DNA from: a virus | Length of the DNA stretch: 22,819 bases | Virus record (IMG/VR): IMGVR_UViG_3300029286_000257 | Coordinates: 1-22,819 of that record | Direction: 5' to 3' (one strand) | Shown: one piece after another, positions 7,447 to 14,936 of the stretch | Position numbering within the stretch: the stretch's first letter is position 1 | Layout of the letters: each line of letters starts with the position of its first letter | Notes under the pieces: generated by a model | Seen by the model: the letters and a program-made list of their open reading frames with translations, nothing else | What the model was told of the DNA's origin: nothing | Database searches by the model: none | Position numbers and translations under genes: made by a program

Positions 7447-7833
7447 ATGCCGCGCTGCCTCATCAAACTTGACGACCTGCCCCCAGCCTACCAGGACCAG
7501 GTCCGAGCCCAGCTTGACGCTCTGGCTACCCTACGCTCGCCCCGTCAGTGTCAACCGGACGGCGCACGGGCACTGGAGCAAAAAGACCGGAATGCAGATC
7601 TGCTGGAGGATCCTGCTGGCACGCTGCATATCCGGATCGTTCGGGTCGGCGGCAGGACCATGGACAGCGACAACCTGCCATCTGGATACAAAGCGCTGCG
7701 CGATGCAATCGCTGCCGCTTTCGGCCGCCGCGGAGATTCTGAGGGGGACGGATGGATTTGGGAATACGCGCAGGAACCAGGGGAGATCGGGACGCGCATC
7801 GAAATCTACACGGAGGAATTGAGCCATGCCTGA
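7447..7833 (+). CDS. RusA-like Holliday junction resolvase, frame possibly disturbed
   Basis: A 128-codon frame whose C-terminal half looks like a RusA-type endonuclease: a strand LHIRIVRVGG, then MDSDNLPSGYKALRDAIAAA with the conserved Asp-x-Asp-Asn acidic motif, an acidic DSEGDG turn and a closing WEYAQEP/RIEIY element. Such enzymes cut branched DNA before packaging. The expected N-terminal substrate loop is poor in this frame, but the +1 frame across about 7530-7600 reads LWLPYARPVSVN followed by HGHWSKKTGMQ, which is what a RusA N-terminus should look like. A C AAA AAG heptamer (7579-7585) lies in that frame. GGAGGG (7432-7437) can serve ATG 7447 or ATG 7442 (the +1 frame). The gene may therefore be frameshifted, programmed or damaged. 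The C-terminal identity is more certain than the frame. Confidence 0.6.
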   Translation: MPRCLIKLDDLPPAYQDQVRAQLDALATLRSPRQCQPDGARALEQKDRNADLLEDPAGTLHIRIVRVGGRTMDSDNLPSGYKALRDAIAAAFGRRGDSEGDGWIWEYAQEPGEIGTRIEIYTEELSHA

Positions 7834-8251
7834 ATGTCACAAATGTCTACATAACGGGAAAAGACGAGCAATTTGCAAGGTTTGTCTAGGTCCGTCTGAC
7901 CTACCTAACAACCATGGCCAGACCTTCGTCAGTGTGGAAAAAGTCGCTGCGTTTATCGCGGCGCCTGAACCGCTGGAGGATACCGATCCACGGTTCGATA
8001 CAGCCATTCACCTGCTCAAAGCGTTCTGGGGGCTCGGCATGATTGAACGGGAGATCGTCAGCGCACGAATGAGAGGCGAGCATTACAGCGTGATCGCTGC
8101 CAGGTTAAACCTGACGTTGACCCGGCGACTCACGATTCAGGCTGTCCATGCCCGTGTCAAAAAGGCGGTCCGACACTTTCCTGTTTTGGAGCAACTTTTT
8201 AAGGCGACTGTGTTCAAACAAAAACAACGGAAAAAGAAAGGGCATGTATGA
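7826..8251 (+). CDS. zinc-ribbon plus helix-turn-helix protein, possible late regulator
   Basis: A 141-residue protein that I cannot assign to a named family. The N-terminus has two CxxC pairs (C4/C7 and C17/C20) that could hold zinc. Residues about 70-120 read like a sigma region 4-type helix-turn-helix: MIEREIVSARMRGEHYSVIA, then ARLNLTLTRRLTIQAVHARVKK. The C-terminus is strongly basic (KQKQRKKKGHV). Its position between the replication genes and the terminase is where many phages place a late-gene activator or a sigma-like factor. It starts inside the end of the RusA-like gene and its stop overlaps the next ATG (ATGA), so it is co-translated with both. DNA binding is an inference from the pattern; a structural role is less likely. 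Confidence 0.6.
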   Translation: MPECHKCLHNGKRRAICKVCLGPSDLPNNHGQTFVSVEKVAAFIAAPEPLEDTDPRFDTAIHLLKAFWGLGMIEREIVSARMRGEHYSVIAARLNLTLTRRLTIQAVHARVKKAVRHFPVLEQLFKATVFKQKQRKKKGHV

Positions 8252-8496
8252 GCAAGACGAACCTCGAACGATTACCGGAATTGCTGGCTTCCAAGGCCGC
8301 CCACGAAGCCAACCTGCGCGATATTCTTGGAGCGTTCAGAGATAAAGTAAAAGCGCTGCGTGAACAGCCGGATCCAGAAACCGATAAATCGGTGGCCGAC
8401 ATGATCACCGATGAAAAACAGGCGATTGCTGGTCTTGAAAAACAGATCGTCGAAGCATGGCAATTCCCGAACCAGCTCACCATGGATTTTGGTTGA
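8248..8496 (+). CDS. small helical protein with clamp-binding-like C-terminus
   Basis: An 82-residue, highly charged protein predicted to be two long helices (LPELLASKAAHEANLRDILG; VADMITDEKQAIAGLEKQIV). It ends in NQLTMDFG; residues Q76-F81 resemble the QLxLxL/F peptide by which many bacterial proteins bind the DNA polymerase III beta sliding clamp. It has no recognised family. The ATG overlaps the previous stop and the gene immediately precedes the terminase genes. If the peptide is functional, the protein could link the host replication clamp to phage replication or packaging; otherwise it is an ordinary small accessory protein. Confidence 0.6.
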   Translation: MSKTNLERLPELLASKAAHEANLRDILGAFRDKVKALREQPDPETDKSVADMITDEKQAIAGLEKQIVEAWQFPNQLTMDFG

Positions 8497-8566
8497 AATG
8501 CAGCACTTCTGGCATCAGTAGTCAATCTTCTTGCCGAGTTGGCTGCTTGAATCAACGGCTTTTTGC

Positions 8567-9064
8567 ATGAAGCGGAGTGCAACTCTACGTCAACAAGCTT
8601 TCATTCGTGAGTACGTGAAGGATTTCAACGGCACCCAGGCTGCCCTTCGCGCTGGGTACTCGTCGAAATGTGCCCGTCATTTTGCTTACCGATTGCTCAA
8701 GCAACCCGAGATTCAACAGGCAGTCCACGAGAAAGTCAAACGCATCACGGATAAATCCGATGTTACCATTCAGCGGGTTCTTACCGAATTGGCGCGGATA
8801 GCGTTCTCTCAACTGCATCACTCTGTCCGGGTCGTGTCGGGTCGGGTCGTGGTCACGGATACGGATGCGATGACCGAAGACCAGCGCGCAGCGATGGCGG
8901 AGATTGCGGAAACGGAGGCTGGCGTGCGTGTGAAGATGCACGATAAGACCCGAGCGTTGGAATTGCTGGGTAAATATCTGGCACTGTTCACCGATCGTAC
9001 AGAGGTGACCGGCGCGGATGGAGGCCCTCTTGTCGTGGTTCGACCTCCTGAACCGAAGACATGA
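8567..9064 (+). CDS. terS: terminase small subunit
   Basis: A 165-residue Terminase_2-type small subunit, which recognises phage DNA and recruits the large subunit to start packaging. The N-terminus has the family signature LRQQAFIREYVKDFNGTQAA, then LRAGYSSKCARHFAYRLLKQ and PEIQQAVHEKV, forming the DNA-binding helices. The middle (VTIQRVLTELARIAFS) and the KMHDKTRALELLGKYLALF segment are also typical. ATG 8567 is chosen because family homology begins there, although no good Shine-Dalgarno precedes it; a TTG at 8531 would add 12 residues. The stop overlaps the ATG of the large subunit (ATGA), the usual coupling for this pair. Confidence 0.9.
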   Translation: MKRSATLRQQAFIREYVKDFNGTQAALRAGYSSKCARHFAYRLLKQPEIQQAVHEKVKRITDKSDVTIQRVLTELARIAFSQLHHSVRVVSGRVVVTDTDAMTEDQRAAMAEIAETEAGVRVKMHDKTRALELLGKYLALFTDRTEVTGADGGPLVVVRPPEPKT

Positions 9065-10311
9065 TCGAGTTGACAGAGAAGCAGGCGCGGGCCTGGTGGG
9101 AAATCCTTGAAGCGCCGGACGTGCGCCGAATCCTGTTCGATGGCGGCGCACGGTCCACCAAGACCGCCCTTGTCTGTGCTTGGCTCGCCGTTGAGGCCGC
9201 CAGATATCCTGGAACCCCTATCCTCCTGGCCCGTAAACACCGTGACCATGCGAAGGACAGCTTGTACAACGACACGTTGCGCAAGCTGCTTTCTGGGCGG
9301 CGTGAGTGGCGGTTCCGTGACTCCGACCTGGAGATCCACCATCGCAACGGAAGTTTCTTGCGAGTCGAAGGTCTGGACGATGCCGCTCGAACGGATAAAG
9401 TTCTGGGCACGGAGTATGGCCATGTTTTTTTCAACGAGGCGACACAGCTGTCATGGCACACAGTGACGACGGTTCTCACGCGGCTGGCTCATGCGGCCGT
9501 TCCGGTTCGGAAGGCAATCTTCGACTGTAACCCTAAGAACCAACGGCACTGGCTCTACAAGGCCGGGATACTGCACCAGGACCCCGATACAGGAACCCCG
9601 CTGGACGATGCGACGACATGGCGGCGTCAACACTGGACACCCTACGACAACCCCCATCTTCCGGCGGACACCATGACGACGCTGGAGGCTCTGACGGGCG
9701 TGCAGCGTCGTCGGATGCTCAAGGGAGAATGGTGTGAGGCGGAAGGCGCTGTGTACGACGAGTTTGACGAGGCGGTACACGTTTGGGACGGTCCGTTGCC
9801 GGCGGGGCATGAGCAGTGGAGCAAGGTGCGGGGCATTGACTTCGGCTACACCAACCCGTTTGTCTGCCTCTGGGGGGCCATTGATTCGGACGGGCGCCTC
9901 TGGATCACTGACGAACGCTACGTGCGGCAGCAGACGGTGCAGGTACACGCCAGGGCCATTAAGGCCGTTGATTCCGGATCCTTTCTCTGGACGGTGGCGG
10001 ATCACGATGCGGAGGATCGGGCGACGTTGCACGCTGCCGGCATCTGGACCGCGGCGGCGCGGAAGGAGGTTCAAGCGGGTATTAAGGCGGTCAAGGAGCG
10101 GCTGAAGATTCAGCCGGATGGCCGCCCGCGTTTATTTGTGCATGAACGCTGCACGGAGACGATTGCAGAATTCAGCGATTACGCCTGGGCGCCGCCCAGC
10201 GAGGGGCGCAACGCCAAGGAAGAGCCGGTCAAGGACCGGGACCACGCGATGGATTGCGTGCGCTACATGGTCATGCAGTTGGATGGGCGCGCGGGAAGCG
10301 GGCTGTTTTGA
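9061..10311 (+). CDS. terL: terminase large subunit (PBSX-type ATPase/nuclease)
   Basis: A 416-residue packaging motor subunit. The ATPase half shows Walker A GGARSTKT (28-35), an adenine/Walker-adjacent LLARKHRDHAKDS, Walker B HVFFNEAT (121-128) and the coupling motif IFDCNP (153-158). The RNase H-like nuclease half shows GIDFGYTNP (258-266) with D260, ADHDAED (313-319), and DHAMDCVRYM (394-403), which supply the acidic metal ligands. It cuts concatemeric DNA and drives it into the procapsid through the portal. The length and motif spacing fit the shorter PBSX/SPP1-like terminases. It overlaps terS by four bases and is followed by the portal gene 16 bases later. Confidence 0.97.
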   Translation: MIELTEKQARAWWEILEAPDVRRILFDGGARSTKTALVCAWLAVEAARYPGTPILLARKHRDHAKDSLYNDTLRKLLSGRREWRFRDSDLEIHHRNGSFLRVEGLDDAARTDKVLGTEYGHVFFNEATQLSWHTVTTVLTRLAHAAVPVRKAIFDCNPKNQRHWLYKAGILHQDPDTGTPLDDATTWRRQHWTPYDNPHLPADTMTTLEALTGVQRRRMLKGEWCEAEGAVYDEFDEAVHVWDGPLPAGHEQWSKVRGIDFGYTNPFVCLWGAIDSDGRLWITDERYVRQQTVQVHARAIKAVDSGSFLWTVADHDAEDRATLHAAGIWTAAARKEVQAGIKAVKERLKIQPDGRPRLFVHERCTETIAEFSDYAWAPPSEGRNAKEEPVKDRDHAMDCVRYMVMQLDGRAGSGLF

Positions 10312-10327
10312 TTCTCCGGCTTTTGGC

Positions 10328-11821
10328 ATGGATAACATCCTTGCCACACGCAAACATGCCGTGCTCGTGGCGCGCGGCGAACAACTGCGGATCAATCTCC
10401 TGGCCTACCATGGCGGAGAAGCCTACATCACGGAACGTTTGAGCCGCTGGCCGTCGGAAAGCGATGTGGATTTCTCCGGAGATGCCGGACAGCCGTTAAA
10501 TGAGCATCGGTTCTACAACAACGGCACCAGTGCAACGCTGGGGCGGTTGCAGCGGGCGTTCTTGAATAATTACGCGCTGCGGATCGCTACGAAAATCAAT
10601 CAGTACGTTTTTCAGTCTCAACCCGCGCGCAAGGGGATCGATGTCCCGTGGGCGCTGGATGTCACGCGTACCGGAATGAGCTTGAATCAGTTCATGGGGG
10701 AGGTAAGCGGGCTCCTGACGGCGGGGCGTTGGTGCTGGGTGGGGGTGGATCGGCCCAGTACCCAGGGCCCCAGATCGCGGGCGGCCGTTGAGTCGTCCGG
10801 AGATCGGGTTTATTGGCAGCTATACGATCCGATCGAGGTCGTTGATTGGGCTTTGGATGCGAAGGGGAACCTTGCCTGGTTGCTGCTGGAACGCGAGGAA
10901 TACACCAATGCCGACCCCCGAACGGCAGCGCATTCCGAAAAGTGCCGTTATCTCTATGAGCCAGGCAAGGTGACGCGCCTGGTTTTCGACGACAAGAAAA
11001 AAGATTTTTCCACGGCCACGGAGTCTGCATCCGGGTACAACGGAGTCCCGTTTGTTCCAATCGGGATACCGAGCAGCGCGTCCTGGTGGTTTGACGATGT
11101 CGAGCGGATTCAGCGGTCCATCATGGATCTGCATTCCTCGCTCGACACCGCCATTTTTAAGACTGTGTTTCCTTCCCTGGTTGTTTCGGAGTCGTTCCGG
11201 AATGCATTCACAGGCGACAAGATTGAGGCCAACGAGGTCCGGCGTAAGGTCGGGATGGGTCATCCGTTCTTCGAGACTCCAGAGGAAAAAAGCATTACGC
11301 GCTGGTTAACCCCGACAACAGCCGACCTGAAATTTATTCGCGAGGAAATCGATCGGCGTCAAAGCGATCTCTACGACATCGTTGGGTTGGCGATGAAGGT
11401 GCCCGAGAGCCGACAGGTAGCCAGCGCAGAGGCGAAGCAATGGGACCATCTGGACACGGAGGCTGTTCTGGCAGAACGCGCGACCGTGCTGGAGGAAGCC
11501 GAGCTGAAACTGGTTGAATTGAGTCGCGCGATCGGCGGACCCATCTTCCATCCGTATGCGCCGACGTATGCGAAGAAGTTCGATTTGACCGATTTCTCCG
11601 CCGATATCGCGGCGATCACACAGGCGGGCGGCCTGACGCTGCCGCCTGAAGGAGAGAAGTTGTTGGCGAAGGCTGCCCTGCGATCGGCGGCAAAGCGCTT
11701 CAATATCCCGGACGCTGAATTGCAGCCGGCGATCAAGGCCGTGGACACCTACGAGCCGCCGGCTTTCCCTCCGGAACTATCCCGTTTGCCCCCAAGCGAT
11801 GAAACTGACGCTCAAGTTTGA
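10328..11821 (+). CDS. portal protein
   Basis: A 497-residue protein located directly after the large terminase, as expected for a portal. It resembles the DUF4055/SPP1 gp6-like portal group: an N-terminal region with repeated Tyr/Asn/Arg (YNNGTSATLGRLQRAF), ATKINQYVFQSQPAR, the segment GLLTAGRWCWVGVD seen in that group, a membrane-free mixed core with VPFVPIGIP, and a long C-terminal helix region (QVASAEAKQWDHLDTEAVLA, then ERATVLEEAELKLVELS). Twelve such subunits would form the DNA channel at one capsid vertex. ATG 10328 is chosen from context; the frame remains open upstream to 10118, but that stretch is inside terL in another frame. The Shine-Dalgarno is weak. Confidence 0.85.
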   Translation: MDNILATRKHAVLVARGEQLRINLLAYHGGEAYITERLSRWPSESDVDFSGDAGQPLNEHRFYNNGTSATLGRLQRAFLNNYALRIATKINQYVFQSQPARKGIDVPWALDVTRTGMSLNQFMGEVSGLLTAGRWCWVGVDRPSTQGPRSRAAVESSGDRVYWQLYDPIEVVDWALDAKGNLAWLLLEREEYTNADPRTAAHSEKCRYLYEPGKVTRLVFDDKKKDFSTATESASGYNGVPFVPIGIPSSASWWFDDVERIQRSIMDLHSSLDTAIFKTVFPSLVVSESFRNAFTGDKIEANEVRRKVGMGHPFFETPEEKSITRWLTPTTADLKFIREEIDRRQSDLYDIVGLAMKVPESRQVASAEAKQWDHLDTEAVLAERATVLEEAELKLVELSRAIGGPIFHPYAPTYAKKFDLTDFSADIAAITQAGGLTLPPEGEKLLAKAALRSAAKRFNIPDAELQPAIKAVDTYEPPAFPPELSRLPPSDETDAQV

Positions 11822-11963
11822 ACCGCAGGTTAATGATCTGCTGATGCTCGCCGATCTGATAGGTAAGCTGGAGAAACTGGTGCCCGACCGGCGCGCGGCG
11901 GAGAACTTGACGCGGCAGATCGAATACCGACTGCGCAGGCTGCGCCGGGTGGAACTGGATTGA
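11799..11963 (+). CDS. 54-residue protein overlapping the portal gene end
   Basis: A short frame from ATG 11799 to TGA 11961-11963 that overlaps the last 23 bases of the portal gene. The peptide (MKLTLKFEPQVNDLLMLADL, later RQIEYRLRRLRRVELD) is amphipathic, Leu- and Arg-rich, and reads as one or two helices. Small helical proteins between portal and scaffold occur in several phages, with no agreed function. Support comes from the natural amino-acid mix, the overlapping start and the lack of any other explanation for this stretch. No family is recognised. Confidence 0.5.
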   Translation: MKLTLKFEPQVNDLLMLADLIGKLEKLVPDRRAAENLTRQIEYRLRRLRRVELD

Positions 11964-12052
11964 TTACCGGGCTCTTTGTAGACGCTTGACCGGCTGGGCG
12001 GATCAGCCGGGATCGGGGATCATGGTGACCCCGTAACCCCACCAGGAGAGAC

Positions 12053-12706
12053 ATGGACATCAAGGCATTGTTGGCGAAGGCAGCTAAGGGCGAAACGTTG
12101 ACGGACGAGGAGCGGGCGGCTCTGGCGGATTACGACCCTGATAAGGCGGCGAATTCGGCGGCGGCAGCGGCCAGAAAAAAAGCCGAGTCGGACCTGAAAG
12201 TGGCGCGGGACAAGGTCGCGGAGCTGGAGCAGCAACTTTCCGAAGCCGGCAACGAAGGGAAGACGGAGCTGGAGAAGCTCCAAAAAGCCCTGGAGAAGGC
12301 GAACAAGACTCTGGCGGAGAAGGATGCACTGATCCAGAAGGCGGAAGCCGATCGGAAAAAGAGCGTCCGGGACGGCAAGATCGGAAAAATTCTGTCCGGC
12401 CTGAAGCTCATGGACGGCGTTGACCAGGATCTGGTGCGGTTGGCGTTGGAGCGTACCTTTGCCGATGTCGGTGACGATGACCTCGATGTGGCAGATACGA
12501 TCAAGCCCTTGATCGATGGCTTCGCGGCCAAGAACAAGGCGCTGATTCTCGGAGATAACGGCGGCGGCGCGGGCACACCGCCGAAGGACGGACCAGGCGG
12601 AAGCAGTGGTGGCGCCATCACGCTGGACGGCGTGAAGAAGATGGGCGATGCCGAGTTCATGGCGAACAAGGACAAAATCTGGGCGCAGGCGGACAAACTG
12701 AAGTAA
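12053..12706 (+). CDS. capsid scaffolding protein
   Basis: A 217-residue, very hydrophilic protein typical of phage scaffolds. Residues about 30-110 are heptad-rich coiled coil (ESDLKVARDKVAELEQQLSE, KTELEKLQKALEKANKTLAE). The middle is helical (KIGKILSGLKLMDGVDQDLV). A Gly-rich linker follows (about 165-190), and the C-terminus is short and helical (DGVKKMGDAEFMANKDKIWA). In the family the C-terminus binds the coat protein and the helices guide procapsid shape, then the protein leaves. AGGAGAG (12042-12048) lies just before ATG 12053. Unusually, two short secreted-looking proteins separate it from the major capsid gene. Confidence 0.8.
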   Translation: MDIKALLAKAAKGETLTDEERAALADYDPDKAANSAAAAARKKAESDLKVARDKVAELEQQLSEAGNEGKTELEKLQKALEKANKTLAEKDALIQKAEADRKKSVRDGKIGKILSGLKLMDGVDQDLVRLALERTFADVGDDDLDVADTIKPLIDGFAAKNKALILGDNGGGAGTPPKDGPGGSSGGAITLDGVKKMGDAEFMANKDKIWAQADKLK

Positions 12707-12729
12707 CGAACGAAAGGGTGAAGCAGACA

Positions 12730-13122
12730 ATGAAAAAAATGGTATCAGGTTTCATGTGCTTGGCGGCGTTGTGCGGATTTGTTCTGGCGGACTACACGCC
12801 CGCTTCGAAACAGGACGCGCTCAACGTGGCGACGGCGCAAAGCGTGACGAACGGTCAGGCGGTGACGATCAGCGCCGGGTTGAATGTCCTGACGGGCATA
12901 GCCAACGCGGTGGACGGAACGAACACCGTGACGCTGGCGGCTCCGGATCGCGCGGGGATCCTGGCGGTAATCGCTGTGGGCAGCAGCACCAACCTGATCG
13001 GCATTGCCGACTCGGGAACAGCGGCGCTTTCCGCCGCCTTTATTGGGGACGCGAATGACACGCTGACCCTGATTTCCGTTTCAACTTCCACCTGGGCGAA
13101 GGTTACCGGAAGCGCAAACTGA
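12730..13122 (+). CDS. signal-peptide-bearing capsid-region protein 1
   Basis: A 130-residue protein with a classical Sec signal peptide: MKK, a hydrophobic core (MVSGFMCLAALCGFV) and a likely cut after VLA, leaving an N-terminus DYTPASKQDA. The mature part is rich in Ala, Thr, Val, Gly and Ser (GTNTVTLAAPDRAGILAVIA), as expected of beta-structured fibre or decoration proteins. I do not recognise a family. The N-terminus after the signal (ADYTPxSK) is shared with the next gene, pointing to a duplication. A virion protein of this position normally stays in the cytoplasm, so the signal peptide is odd. ATG 12730 is used; GTG 12718 would put four residues before the signal. Confidence 0.65.
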   Translation: MKKMVSGFMCLAALCGFVLADYTPASKQDALNVATAQSVTNGQAVTISAGLNVLTGIANAVDGTNTVTLAAPDRAGILAVIAVGSSTNLIGIADSGTAALSAAFIGDANDTLTLISVSTSTWAKVTGSAN

Positions 13123-13123
13123 C

Positions 13124-13591
13124 ATGAATAAACCGCTTATTTGCATGGTTGTGGCGCTGTGCGCCGTGGGCGCGCGGGGAGCGGACTACACCCCCACATC
13201 GAAAGAGAATTCCGGGGGGGCCCTGGGCGCCGAACAGGTGACCCTGGCGGAGGGGAAGGTGATCGTCGGTCAATCGAGCGGAGTCGGTCTGGCGGTAACG
13301 CCCAGCGGCGGCGCCACAATGACGACCGGCGGCGTGGTTACCGTGAACCTGGCCCATGCCAATACCACCGGCGTCGTCGCTGTAGCCAAGGGCGGCACCG
13401 GCGCAGTCACGTTGACCGGACTGGTCAAAGGCAACGGGACGAGCGCCATGACGGCGGCGGCCGTTGGATCCGATTACCTGGCGCCGGCAACGGACGCCAG
13501 TGTGACGAATGCGACGCTGGCTGTTGTGAGATCAGACGGAGGCACGAGCACGTTGACGATTGTGAAAGGGGTAATCACCAAGATCGAGTAA
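13124..13591 (+). CDS. signal-peptide-bearing fibre-like protein 2
   Basis: A 155-residue protein that starts one base after the previous stop. It has a signal-like N-terminus (MNKPLICMVVALCAVGARG), then ADYTPTSKENS, matching the mature start of the preceding protein. The body is repetitive and beta-rich, with the segment VAVAKGGTGAVTLTGLVKGN and then GTSAMTAAAVGSDYLAP, a pattern known from phage tail-fibre and short head-fibre proteins. It ends with TSTLTIVKGVITKIE, also common in such proteins. The likely role is a capsid-attached fibre or adhesin. Export through the membrane, if it happens, is unexplained for a capsid-region gene. Confidence 0.65.
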   Translation: MNKPLICMVVALCAVGARGADYTPTSKENSGGALGAEQVTLAEGKVIVGQSSGVGLAVTPSGGATMTTGGVVTVNLAHANTTGVVAVAKGGTGAVTLTGLVKGNGTSAMTAAAVGSDYLAPATDASVTNATLAVVRSDGGTSTLTIVKGVITKIE

Positions 13592-13621
13592 CCGTTCCGA
13601 ATTGATTTCTGGGCTTTGAAT

Positions 13622-13641
13622 ATCGACAGATCGACAGATCG
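13622..13641 (+). repeat. 8-bp tandem repeat upstream of the major capsid gene
   Basis: ATCGACAG occurs twice in tandem followed by a half copy (ATCG), in the 85-base gap before the capsid gene. It may be a protein-binding site or a chance short repeat. No convincing promoter is seen beside it. Confidence 0.4.
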
Positions 13642-13676
13642 AAAAACAATCGAGCGAGAAAGGCTGAGGTAAGAAC

Positions 13677-14525
13677 ATGGGTATGACGAATGCAAAACAG
13701 GAATTGTGGGCGAAAACGATCGTGGCGTTGCTGAAGACCAAGTTGGTTTCGGCCGGCATCTGCAACCCCAACGTGGTGCTGAACACCAAGACGAGCAAGT
13801 TCCACATCGTCGGCGCCGGAGAAGTTACGGTCTCCGATGTGAACGAAGACGCCGATTTGACCTACGCGGAGCCGAGCGATACGGATGTCGAGTTCACGTG
13901 GAACGTGGACAAGTATTTCGGCATCCTGGTCAAGGACACGGACACGAACCAGACCGAAATCAATTGGGAAAGCCTCTATGCCGATCGCGGCGCGTATGCG
14001 GCGATGAAGGCGCTGGACGCCGCGGTGTTCGCGGATCACGCCTCGCTCGGGCTGACCAACTATGAGACGGGGACCACCCCGTGGCAACTCGGGGCCGATG
14101 GCGCCGACACCGCGAAACTGTTCGCCTCGGTTGGCGCACAGCTGGATGCAGCGGATGCGCCCCAGGAAGGCCGGTACATTGTGTTGCCGCCCGCGGGGAT
14201 CCAAGCGATCCGGCTGTATGGCGCCGGGAAGAACAGTGGGTTTGGCGACAAGATGCTTGCCAATGGGCAGGTGGGCATGTTCCTGGGCTTCCAGGTGTTC
14301 ATGTCGAACAACCTGACCAATGCTTCCAGTGTGATTCACAGCTTCGCCGGTGTGGCGGGCGATGGGATCGCATGGAAGGTGCAGATCGATCCGGAAAGCA
14401 TCGAATCCATGCGGGCGCAGGGGCGGTTCGCCACCCTGATTCGCGGGCGTGTGCGCGCGGGCCACAAGGTCTATCGGTCTGGGATCACGGTGGACGTGAA
14501 CCTGAACAGCACGGTGCTGGCGTAA
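13677..14525 (+). CDS. major capsid protein (P22 coat-like)
   Basis: A 282-residue protein in the expected position after the scaffold. The sequence resembles the P22 coat-like branch of the HK97 fold: an N-terminal helix (NAKQELWAKTIVALLKTKLV), a strand/loop region leading into VEFTWNVDKYFGILVKDTDT, a helix with RGAYAAMKALDAAVFADHA, a central YIVLPPAGIQAIRLYGAGKN, a GFQVFMSNNL segment and a closing SGITVDVNLNST. The length is slightly short for the family but adequate. It would form the icosahedral shell in the cytoplasm. GAGGT lies seven bases before ATG 13677. Two RNA hairpins follow the gene. No signal peptide is present, in contrast to the two preceding genes. Confidence 0.85.
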   Translation: MGMTNAKQELWAKTIVALLKTKLVSAGICNPNVVLNTKTSKFHIVGAGEVTVSDVNEDADLTYAEPSDTDVEFTWNVDKYFGILVKDTDTNQTEINWESLYADRGAYAAMKALDAAVFADHASLGLTNYETGTTPWQLGADGADTAKLFASVGAQLDAADAPQEGRYIVLPPAGIQAIRLYGAGKNSGFGDKMLANGQVGMFLGFQVFMSNNLTNASSVIHSFAGVAGDGIAWKVQIDPESIESMRAQGRFATLIRGRVRAGHKVYRSGITVDVNLNSTVLA

Positions 14526-14535
14526 GGACGAACAA

Positions 14536-14587
14536 GCAAGCGGCCGGGCACTCCGGCCTCTTGCAAGATCGCAGGGGTTAACCCTGC
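14536..14587 (+). promoter_or_regulatory. tandem stem-loops downstream of the capsid gene
   Basis: Two hairpins lie back to back in the gap after the capsid gene. The first pairs GCAAG-C-GGCCGG (14536-14547) with CCGGCC-T-CTTGC (14553-14564), eleven pairs and one mismatch with a five-base loop. The second pairs GCAGGG (14571-14576) with CCCTGC (14582-14587). Neither is followed by a T-run. They could stabilise the 3' end of capsid mRNA or slow polymerase. Confidence 0.5.
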
Positions 14588-14615
14588 ACTACCCAAAAGG
14601 GCGATGAGGTGACCT

Positions 14616-14852
14616 ATGGCTGACGAAAAGAAAAAGGGTGTCTACGCGCCCAAGACGAACATCGTGAAAACAGCGGCGCCAAAGCCGGCGAACGAGACGG
14701 CATCGCCGTTTCAACCGATCGAGATTGAGCGGATCAATCCGAACGGGACGGTAGACCGGCGGGTCTGCAACAAGCCCGATCTGCCCGCCTTTCAGCGGCG
14801 CGGATTCAAGGTTGTATCCGTTCCGGAGGCGAAGGGCAACGAATTGAAGTAA
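14616..14852 (+). CDS. small structural-region protein, unknown function
   Basis: A 78-residue protein following the capsid gene. The first 30 residues are Lys/Ala/Pro-rich and probably disordered (MADEKKKGVYAPKTNIVKTA). The rest forms a small domain (IEIERINPNGTVDRRVCNKP, then FQRRGFKVVSV). Comparable short proteins with a disordered N-terminus and a small mixed domain are found between coat and connector genes. A GATGAGGTGA site precedes ATG 14616. I cannot name the family. Confidence 0.6.
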   Translation: MADEKKKGVYAPKTNIVKTAAPKPANETASPFQPIEIERINPNGTVDRRVCNKPDLPAFQRRGFKVVSVPEAKGNELK

Positions 14853-14895
14853 TTTGCGCAACAGGGCACTCCTTTCCCCTGGAACGCATTCCCCG

Positions 14896-14936
14896 GCCCC
14901 CGGTTGCGACCATCCGCGCAACCGGGGGCTCTTTTT
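14896..14936 (+). terminator. strong intrinsic terminator inside the late operon
   Basis: A 13-bp perfect stem (GCCCCCGGTTGCG at 14896-14908 with CGCAACCGGGGGC at 14917-14929), an eight-base loop, then TCTTTTT (14930-14936). This is the clearest terminator in the window. It follows the capsid gene and its small neighbour and sits immediately upstream of the next gene's AGGAGG. Partial read-through would give more capsid than connector mRNA. Confidence 0.9.

Noticed and set aside
10118-10327. 70-codon upstream extension of the portal gene
   Set aside because: It overlaps the 3' end of the large terminase in another frame and is Arg-rich; homology and context start at 10328.
11990-12010. Seven-bp hairpin before the scaffold gene as a terminator
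   Set aside because: CCGGCTG/CAGCCGG forms a stem but has no T-run; stems of this size are common in GC-rich DNA.
12730-12800. Lipoprotein signal (lipobox) in the first signal-peptide protein
   Set aside because: The Cys residues are preceded by Met or Leu, not Gly/Ala/Ser, so signal peptidase II cleavage is unlikely.
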